Assembly (NCBI RefSeq): GCF_026107415.2
Contig: NZ_JAPCHX010000001.1
Coordinates: 682,001-746,000 of the forward strand
From: Microbacterium sp. MPKO10
GTDB taxonomy: Bacteria > Actinomycetota > Actinomycetes > Actinomycetales > Microbacteriaceae
Reading direction: 5' to 3'
Length of the DNA: 64,000 nucleotides
Shown here: positions 58,373 to 64,000 of the stretch, in pieces
How positions within the stretch are numbered: the first letter of the stretch is position 1
Layout of the letters: each line of letters starts with the position of its first letter
Notes under the pieces: generated by a model
What the model was told of the DNA's origin: nothing
The model's input: only the letters and a program-made list of their open reading frames with translations
Database searches by the model: none
Made by a program: the position numbers and the translations under genes

Positions 58373-59884
58373 TTAGTCGTTTTCGGGGAAGCCGAGGTTG
58401 ATGCCGCCGTGTGTGGCGGGATCGAGCCAGCGGGACGTGATCGCCTTCTCCTGGGTGAAGAAGTCGAACCCGTGAACACCGTAGGCCTTCGCGCTGCCGA
58501 ACAGCGACTGCTTCCACCCGCCGAACGAGTGATACGCCACCGGCACCGGGATCGGCACGTTGATACCAATCATGCCCACCTCAACCTCGTTCTGGAACCG
58601 GCGGGCCGCTCCCCCGTCATTGGTGAAGATCGCCGTGCCATTGCCGAACTGACCCGAGTTGATCAGATCCATGCCCTCCTGGAACGACTCCACCCGCACG
58701 ATCGAGAGCACCGGCCCGAAGATCTCTTCCGCGTAGGCACGCGAGGTCAACGGAATATTATCGATCAGCGTCGGGCCCAACCAGAACCCCTCCTCGGCCC
58801 CATCGACGGTGAACCCGCGACCATCGACGAGGATGTCCGCACCATCCTGCTCAGCAACATCGATATAACCGGCCACCCTGTCACGGTGCGCCGCCGTGAC
58901 CAACGGACCCATATCCGGGTTCTCCCGCCCGTCACCGACTTTCAGGTTCACCATCCGCTCACGGATCTTCTCGATCAACAGGTCAGCGACCGGCTCCACA
59001 GCAATCACCACCGACTGCGCCATGCACCGCTCCCCCGCGGACCCGAACCCGGAATTGATCGCGTTATCCGCCACCAAATCCAGGTCAGCATCCGGCAACA
59101 CCATCATGTGGTTATTCGCCCCACCCAACGCCTGCACCCGCTTACCGTGCTTAGCCGCGGTCTCGTAAATGTACTGCGCGATCGGCGTCGACCCCACAAA
59201 CGAAATCGACCGCACCTCGGCAGCCTCAAGCAGCCCGTCCACCGCCTGCTTATCGCCCTGCAACACGTTGAACACACCATCAGGCAACCCCGCCTCTTTC
59301 CACAGGCGCGCCATCCACACAGCAGCAGACGGATCCTTCTCACTCGGCTTCAACACCACCGTGTTCCCCGCCGCAATCGCTACGGGGAAAAACCACAACG
59401 GCACCATCGCCGGGAAGTTGAACGGGCTAATGATCCCCACAACACCCAGCGGCTGCTTGATCGAATACACATCAACACCGGTCGACACGTTTTCCGAGAA
59501 CCCACCCTTGATCAGGTGCGGAAAACCACACGCGAGATCAACAACCTCAAGACCACGCTGCACCTCCCCCGCAGCATCCGACACCACCTTCCCATGCTCA
59601 CTCGTGATGATCTCCGCCAACTCGAACTTGCGCGCATTCAACAACTCACGAAACCGGAAGATAATGCCCTGACGCTTCGCCATCGACAAATCACGCCACC
59701 CCGGAAACGCCTCAGACGCCGACGCGACAGCCGCATCAATCTCACCAGCATCCGCCAACACCAAATCCTTCGTCCGCGCACCCGTCGCCGGATTGAACAC
59801 CGGCGCCCGACGCCCCCCAGACGACGACACCTCCGCACCACCAATCCAATGCGAAACAACAGGCAGCTCAGTGTTCTCAGTCAT
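58373..59884 (-). CDS. iolA: Methylmalonate-semialdehyde dehydrogenase (CoA-acylating)
   Basis: The protein has 503 aa and is an aldehyde dehydrogenase of the MmsA/IolA type. Motifs are GIISPFNFPAMVPLWFFP, the cofactor segment KPSEKDPSAAVWMA, FVGSTPIAQYIYE, and the nucleophile Cys in SAGERCMAQSV; the MmsA-specific CMA replaces the Cys-Thr of other ALDHs. It converts malonate semialdehyde to acetyl-CoA (or methylmalonate semialdehyde to propionyl-CoA), the last iol step. CAAAGGAGAGAAC precedes the ATG at 59884. Confidence 0.94.
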   Translation of the reverse strand: MTENTELPVVSHWIGGAEVSSSGGRRAPVFNPATGARTKDLVLADAGEIDAAVASASEAFPGWRDLSMAKRQGIIFRFRELLNARKFELAEIITSEHGKVVSDAAGEVQRGLEVVDLACGFPHLIKGGFSENVSTGVDVYSIKQPLGVVGIISPFNFPAMVPLWFFPVAIAAGNTVVLKPSEKDPSAAVWMARLWKEAGLPDGVFNVLQGDKQAVDGLLEAAEVRSISFVGSTPIAQYIYETAAKHGKRVQALGGANNHMMVLPDADLDLVADNAINSGFGSAGERCMAQSVVIAVEPVADLLIEKIRERMVNLKVGDGRENPDMGPLVTAAHRDRVAGYIDVAEQDGADILVDGRGFTVDGAEEGFWLGPTLIDNIPLTSRAYAEEIFGPVLSIVRVESFQEGMDLINSGQFGNGTAIFTNDGGAARRFQNEVEVGMIGINVPIPVPVAYHSFGGWKQSLFGSAKAYGVHGFDFFTQEKAITSRWLDPATHGGINLGFPEND

Positions 59885-59933
59885 GTTCTCTCCTTTGACA
59901 AGTCTGTGTGTAACAGCCCGGTGTTCGCCCGGG

Positions 59934-60854
59934 TCAGTGCGTGCTGGGGTGGACGAGCGCGGCCGCGGTATCGACGGCCCCGGCCACGTCGCCATCCGGC
60001 GGGTAGACAAGAGTGCGCCCGACGACGAGCCCGCGCACTCCGGGGAGTGCGAGGGCGTCGGCCCAGCGCGCATACGTTGCGTCTGGGCTTCCCGACGGGT
60101 CGCCGCCAAGCAGCAGTGTCGGCAGCGTCGTTGACGCCATCACCCGCTCCATACCGTCGACGACGGGAAGCTTCAGCCAGGTGTAGGCGGAGCTCGTGCC
60201 GAGTCCCTGGGCAATCGAGACGGAGGTGATGACCGCCTCTGTCGAGAGGTCGTTCACGACAGAGCCGCCCGTCCAGTCGCTCATGAACGGTTCGAGCATG
60301 ATGGGCACGGATGCTGTGGCGGCATCCGATACCGCCTTGGCGTTCGCCTCGAGGGTCCGCGCCGATCCGGCATCGTCGAGGTTCACGCGCAGAAGCGTCT
60401 TGGCGAAGTCGAGTCTGTCGCGCACGATCGCGTCGATGTCGTAGGCGGTCACGCGGTCGTCCATCTCAAACGAGGCGCCCTTGAGCCCGCCGCGGTTCAT
60501 CGAGCCGACGACGACCTTGTCATCGAGGACGCCAAGCAGCGCGAGGTCGTCGATGATGTCAGGGGTGCCCAGGACACCGTCCACGCCGGGGCGGCTCACG
60601 GCGAGCGCCAAGCGGTTCAGCAGGTCGTAGCGGTCGGCCATCGCCATGGGCTCGTCTCGCACGCCGAGCGCTCCGCGTGCGGGGTGATCGGCGGCGACGA
60701 TGAAGAGGCGTCCATCTGTGAGCAGGGGCCGACGTGTGCGAGCCGCATGCGCCTCTGCCACCTTCTCGGGGTGGAACGCGCGCGTCTCTCGCAGCTGGTC
60801 GAACTGTTGCGGCGTGATGATGGGGTCTGCGGTGGCGGTGTCAGTTGCCGTCAT
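59934..60854 (-). CDS. Cgl0159-like TIM-barrel aldolase, probable IolJ function
   Basis: The protein has 306 aa. It is an FBA/DeoC-like barrel with FIVAADHPARGALGVRDEP, GVLGTPDIIDDLALLG, IMLEPFMSDW, YTWLKLPVVDGMERV (candidate Schiff-base Lys) and LLLGGDPSG. Homologues occupy the same place between iolC and iolA in Corynebacterium iol clusters. No other aldolase is present, so it probably cleaves 2-deoxy-5-keto-gluconate 6-phosphate to malonate semialdehyde and DHAP. It overlaps iolC by 14 nt. Confidence 0.8.
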   Translation of the reverse strand: MTATDTATADPIITPQQFDQLRETRAFHPEKVAEAHAARTRRPLLTDGRLFIVAADHPARGALGVRDEPMAMADRYDLLNRLALAVSRPGVDGVLGTPDIIDDLALLGVLDDKVVVGSMNRGGLKGASFEMDDRVTAYDIDAIVRDRLDFAKTLLRVNLDDAGSARTLEANAKAVSDAATASVPIMLEPFMSDWTGGSVVNDLSTEAVITSVSIAQGLGTSSAYTWLKLPVVDGMERVMASTTLPTLLLGGDPSGSPDATYARWADALALPGVRGLVVGRTLVYPPDGDVAGAVDTAAALVHPSTH

Positions 60855-61809
60855 AGTCGCTCTCCTTCAGAACCTCATCGATCTCGTGTGTCTCGGGCAT
60901 CGCGGTCGAGCACTCACGGCGCGCGGCGACGATCGCGCCGGCGACGTTGGCAAAGCGCAGGATGCGGTCGAGCGACCATCCGCTCAGGAGCCCGAAGTTC
61001 AGGGCACCGCCGAAGCTGTCTCCGGCGCCGAGTCCGTTGACCACGTCGACGAAGTAGGGCGGGACCTCGACGCTTTCGTCGCGGGTCTTGGCCAGAACGC
61101 CCTTGGGACCCTGCTTGACGATTGCGATGTGAACGCCGCGGTCGAGCAGCGCGTCGGCGGCTCGCTGCGGATCGGTCTCGCCGACCGCGACCTCGCACTC
61201 CTCTTTGTTGCCGACGGCGACGGTCACGTGCTCGAGTGCCTTCTGCACCTGCTCGCGCGCGGCCGCGGGCGACTCCCAGAACATGGGCCGGTAGTCGAGG
61301 TCGAGGATCGTGTGCTCGCGACGTCCGCGTGCTTCCCACGCTGTGAAGTGCGACGAGCGACTGGGTTCCTCTGACAGCCCGGTGACCGTTGACCAGTAGA
61401 TGCGCGCGTTGCGAATCGCGTCGAGGTCGAGGTGCTCGTCGGTGATGCGCAGATCGGGTGCCTGCGGTTTGCGGTAGAAGTAGAGCGGAAAGTCGTCTGG
61501 CGGAAAGATCTCGCAGAACGTCACAGGTGTCGGATTGTCGTCGTCGACGAAGATGTAGCGGTTGTCGACGCCGAGCCTGTCGGCCTCGCGAATGCAGAAC
61601 CGGCCGAACGGATCGTTCCCCACTCCCGTGATGACGGCCGAGCGGAGTCCGTGGCGTGCGGCAGCGACGGCGACGTTCGTTGCGCTGCCGCCGAGGTACT
61701 TGCCGAACGTCGAGACGTCCTCAAGACCTACGCCGTCTTGCAGCGGGTAGATGTCTGTGCCGATCCGACCGATGGTGATGAGGTCGAACGAGTCGTTCTG
61801 CGTGGTCAT
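60841..61809 (-). CDS. iolC: 5-Dehydro-2-deoxygluconokinase
   Basis: The protein has 322 aa and is a PfkB-family kinase. FGKYLGGSATNVAVAAARHG is the PfkB N-terminal signature, and NGLGAGDSFGGALNFGLL the C-terminal signature with the catalytic Asp and anion hole. ITIGRIGTDIYPLQDG opens it in the IolC manner. It phosphorylates 2-deoxy-5-keto-gluconate with ATP. I chose the ATG at 61809 (MTTQNDSFD). It is the first gene of the iol operon, preceded by an IolR-type operator 52 nt upstream. Confidence 0.93.
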   Translation of the reverse strand: MTTQNDSFDLITIGRIGTDIYPLQDGVGLEDVSTFGKYLGGSATNVAVAAARHGLRSAVITGVGNDPFGRFCIREADRLGVDNRYIFVDDDNPTPVTFCEIFPPDDFPLYFYRKPQAPDLRITDEHLDLDAIRNARIYWSTVTGLSEEPSRSSHFTAWEARGRREHTILDLDYRPMFWESPAAAREQVQKALEHVTVAVGNKEECEVAVGETDPQRAADALLDRGVHIAIVKQGPKGVLAKTRDESVEVPPYFVDVVNGLGAGDSFGGALNFGLLSGWSLDRILRFANVAGAIVAARRECSTAMPETHEIDEVLKESDYDGN

Positions 61810-61860
61810 ACGTCGATGTATCGCTCTCTCGTGAAGTGCTGAAGCCTGCTTACATCCTAT

Positions 61861-61870
61861 TGTCTTAACA
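61861..61870 (-). promoter_or_regulatory. IolR/GntR-type operator of the iol operon
   Basis: TGTCTTAACA, flanked as TATTGTCTTAACAAAT, fits at every position the IolR consensus I recall for Corynebacterium glutamicum (KGWCHTRACA). It is 52 nt upstream of iolC and inside the likely promoter. The same TGTCNTWACA pattern occurs at the phytase and mgtC/phosphoesterase promoters. Confidence 0.65.
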
Positions 61871-61982
61871 AATGAATCGTCAAGTACCGTCCTGCAACCC
61901 TGGGGTGCACCGTGAGGCGGCGGCAAGCAGATTAAGCTGGGACCACCGCTCGCGCACCCCGCTCACCGTCGAAGGAGCATCC

Positions 61983-62918
61983 ATGATCCGCGTCGCCGCC
62001 ATCGACTGTGGCACCAATTCCATCCGTCTTCTCATCGCCGACATTGCCGATGGCGCGCTCACCGACGTCATTCGTGAGCTCAAGGTCGTGCGCCTCGGGC
62101 AGGGCGTCGATCGCACGGGACGGTTCGACGATGCTGCGCTCGACCGCACGCTTGATGCCGTGCGCGAGTACGCCGCGCTCTGCCGCGAGCACGATGTCGA
62201 GCGGGTGCGCTTCGTGGCGACGTCAGCGACTCGGGATGCTGCGAACCGCCTGGTCTTCATCGACGCTGTCCGCGACATCATCGGCACCGCTCCCGAGGTT
62301 CTCGCCGGCACTGAAGAGGCAGAGCTGTCGTTCCAGGGTGCCACGAGCGTGCTTCCTCCCGGAGCCGGACGCCTCGTCGTCGACCTCGGCGGAGGGTCAA
62401 CAGAACTCGTGCTCGGCGACGGAGACACCATCTCGTCGTTCTCGATGGACGTCGGCTGCGTGCGCATGGCCGAGCGCAACATCACGCAGGATCCACCGAG
62501 CGAGGACGACCGCGCAGGCATCGTGCGCGATGTGAACGCCGCGCTTGATCTCGCGACAGCATCCGTCGATTTGGGCCGCGTCCGCGAAGTGGTCGGCGTC
62601 GCCGGCACCATCACGACGCTCACGGCTCACGCGCTCTCGCTCGACCGGTACGATCCGGATGCCATCAACGGCACCCGCCTTACGGTCGCCGCGATGCTCG
62701 CGACATGCGACGACATGGCCCAGCTGCCGCGTGACGATCGGGCGGCACTCCCCTACATGCACCCGGGTCGCGTCGATGTCATCGCCGCGGGTGCGCTGAC
62801 CTGGCACACGGTGCTCACGCGCACGGCCGAGGCGGTCGCGGCGGCGGGCGGAACGCTGGATTCGGTCGTCACGAGCGAACACGACATCCTCGACGGCGTC
62901 GCCCTGTCGCTGGCCTGA
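61983..62918 (+). CDS. ppx: Ppx/GppA-family exopolyphosphatase
   Basis: The protein has 311 aa, the short actinobacterial Ppx form. The ASKHA phosphate motifs are VAAIDCGTNSIRLLIAD and LVVDLGGGSTELVLGD. TSATRDAANR, AGTEEAELSFQGA and VVGVAGTITTLTAHAL are also typical. It hydrolyses terminal phosphate from polyphosphate or pppGpp. GAAGGAG precedes the ATG. It is divergent from the iol operon and is probably an unrelated housekeeping gene. Confidence 0.9.
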   Translation: MIRVAAIDCGTNSIRLLIADIADGALTDVIRELKVVRLGQGVDRTGRFDDAALDRTLDAVREYAALCREHDVERVRFVATSATRDAANRLVFIDAVRDIIGTAPEVLAGTEEAELSFQGATSVLPPGAGRLVVDLGGGSTELVLGDGDTISSFSMDVGCVRMAERNITQDPPSEDDRAGIVRDVNAALDLATASVDLGRVREVVGVAGTITTLTAHALSLDRYDPDAINGTRLTVAAMLATCDDMAQLPRDDRAALPYMHPGRVDVIAAGALTWHTVLTRTAEAVAAAGGTLDSVVTSEHDILDGVALSLA

Positions 62919-63123
62919 CCCGCCGATCGGCCACGCGAACGCAGAGTCGCCACACGGGGCCGTCCGCGTGGAGCCCAGTCACGCCTTGCCACGCCGAGCC
63001 CGTCACGCGGCACTCATCACGGCGTCAGTCACGCCGGGCCCATCGCACCGGCATCTCCGTTCGGATCGTCACCACTCGCCCGTCACGCTGTGGTGACACC
63101 TGCGAGCCGTCACGCGTCGCCTG
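62919..63123. repeat. Intergenic tract with GTCACGC repeats and a hairpin
   Basis: GTCACGC recurs about six times between the converging ends of ppx and the next gene. GTCACCAC (63068-63075) and GTGGTGAC (63090-63097) form an 8-bp hairpin that could terminate transcription. No gene is seen. Confidence 0.5.
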
Positions 63124-63357
63124 TCACACCGTCGGAGGGGGCGGATCCGTTTCGTCATCAGCATCCTCATCTGGGCGATTTTTCGCGGGACGGTTGTTGA
63201 AACCGGCGCCGAAGGCGATGCCCAACGCGAGACCAATCGCAAGACCACTGCTCAAGTTGTCCATGGCGGCGCCCAGCGCCATGCCGACCCCGACGCCGAT
63301 CGCCATCCCCGCGCCCATGCTCATGCCCGCGTTGGCGCCGAATCCGCGTCCAGCCAT
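63124..63357 (-). CDS. Small glycine-rich membrane protein (77 aa)
   Basis: The ATG at 63357 has GGAGG 8 nt upstream. Two glycine-zipper hydrophobic segments (MSMGAGMAIGVGVGMALGAA and LAIGLALGIAFGAGF) form a predicted helical hairpin, followed by an acidic, Asp/Pro-rich tail. Glycine-zipper proteins often oligomerise in membranes. I do not recognise a characterised family, and context gives no clue. Confidence 0.65.
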   Translation of the reverse strand: MAGRGFGANAGMSMGAGMAIGVGVGMALGAAMDNLSSGLAIGLALGIAFGAGFNNRPAKNRPDEDADDETDPPPPTV

Positions 63358-63863
63358 CGTCACCACCTCCGCTGCGCTCCGTCTGCCCGTTCTGCCGGCA
63401 GAAACGTCGGCGAACTCCGCCCGATCGGCACCTCACCAATCGACAATCCCCGGTCGGCGCGTGCGCACCGGCCCTTCCACACCCACCGAACGTGCCACAC
63501 GTACAGCCCGTCCCGACGAGCGCTTCTCACGAACAGGCTACGCACGAGCTCAGCCGGTGACATCCGCCGCGCGGCGGAGATTTCGTGGGCGAATCGCACC
63601 CGCAGCAAATCAGACGTGTGGGAGCTCAGGCACCCGGATCACACGTGCAGGACGTCAGACGCGTGGGGGCTCAGGCACGGAGAAGGCCTGAGCTGCGCCA
63701 AGTCGAACCCGTGAGGTTCAGGCGTGGCTGAATTCACTCACGTCGGACTGTGGCTCTGGATGAGTATGGGCCTGCATGAGCCCGGGTACTCGGCATTTCC
63801 GGTCCGTCGAGTATCGAGGCCCTCGGGGGCAGGCCGCTCAAAGGCAACGAGACGAGACGATCG
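63358..63863. other. Gene-poor stretch with short repeats
   Basis: I see no convincing gene in about 500 bp. It contains two similar 24-nt elements (TCAGACGTGTGGGAGCTCAG near 63627 and TCAGACGCGTGGGGGCTCAG near 63654), and an inverted repeat TACTCG/CGAGTA near 63787-63815. Confidence 0.5.
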
Positions 63864-64000
63864 TCACACGAGATGGATGCTGTTCTGCAGCCTCGTGCGC
63901 ACCTCGAACATGTCCGTTCCCGCCGGGCGTGCCGCATCGGGCACGCCCGTGCGCAGGAAGTGACCGATCACCGACCGACGCACGGCGAACGCCGCGAGTC
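63864..64000 (-). CDS. C-terminal end of a gene running off the window
   Basis: The minus-strand frame ending at a TGA (63864-63866) reads ...RRSVIGHFLRTGVPDAARPA and then FEVRTRLQNSIHLV, about 45 residues without a stop back to the window edge. Codon use is native, and the frame contains the octamer GGATGCTG near 63885 in antisense. The fragment is too short for a family assignment. Confidence 0.5.
   Translation of the reverse strand, partial: LAAFAVRRSVIGHFLRTGVPDAARPAGTDMFEVRTRLQNSIHLV

Noticed and set aside
58292-60229. 645-residue plus-strand open frame opposite iolB/iolA
   Set aside because: It is antisense to well-defined iol genes, rich in Arg/His/Pro, and has no recognisable domain or ribosome binding site. 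Long antisense frames are common in high-GC DNA.

Overview
The window is high-GC, densely packed actinobacterial DNA. Several features point to the Microbacteriaceae: strong GGAGG-type ribosome binding sites next to probable leaderless starts, an iol cluster in the same gene order I remember from Corynebacterium, lipoproteins and an LPXTG-type wall protein, and a heavily over-represented octamer GGATGCTG/CAGCATCC (about 77 copies counted by eye). I saw no rRNA, tRNA, CRISPR array, transposase or phage gene.

Left part, 0-35.6 kb, is mostly ordinary accessory metabolism in small divergent regulator/enzyme units. It holds a DUF817 membrane protein; a TetR/FAD-monooxygenase pair; a Gfo/Idh oxidoreductase followed by tdh-kbl (threonine to glycine plus acetyl-CoA); a self-regulating winged-helix/membrane-protein pair; a methyltransferase, a thioredoxin-reductase-like flavoprotein and an XRE-cupin regulator; an SDR/TetR pair; an Nramp-like transporter; a NUDIX CoA pyrophosphatase; a double-length TetR divergent from an MFS transporter and a GH3 glycosidase; an AI-2E-type permease and an LPXTG protein; a beta-oxidation pair (thiolase plus a FadB-like protein that has lost its dehydrogenase domain); a GltB-like protein; acylphosphatase; a GntR/UTRA regulator; and an ornithine cyclodeaminase-CtlX operon for citrulline to proline with an Lrp regulator.

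Right part, 35.8-61.8 kb, is the most interesting region and reads as one inositol-phosphate (probably phytate) utilisation system. A secreted MINPP-type phytase lipoprotein, an ABC importer of the ferric/AfuA type (fused double permease, ATPase and four paralogous lipoprotein binding proteins), two inositol-monophosphatase-family enzymes and a HAD phosphatase lie next to a complete myo-inositol catabolic operon, iolC-Cgl0159-iolA-iolB-iolD-iolE-iolG-oxidoreductase. The proposed flow is phytate, dephosphorylated outside to lower inositol phosphates, import of the phosphorylated inositol, dephosphorylation inside, then the iol pathway to acetyl-CoA/propionyl-CoA and DHAP. No inositol permease is present.

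A GntR-type operator, TGTCNTWACA, occurs at the iolC promoter, over the -10 box of the phytase promoter, twice in the divergent promoter between mgtC-binding protein and a Dbr1-like phosphoesterase operon, and with one mismatch upstream of the GntR/UTRA gene at 32.2 kb. That gene is therefore the best candidate regulator.

The phytase/transporter block (about 38.1-52.05 kb) has only 3 copies of the octamer in 14 kb against about 74 in the remaining 50 kb, and it looks less GC-rich. It was probably acquired recently and inserted beside a resident iol operon. Within it, a 1387-bp tandem duplication generated two of the binding proteins and left a gene-fragment scar.

After the iol operon come a Ppx/GppA phosphatase, a small glycine-rich membrane protein, about 500 bp without a gene, and the C-terminal end of a gene running off the right edge.
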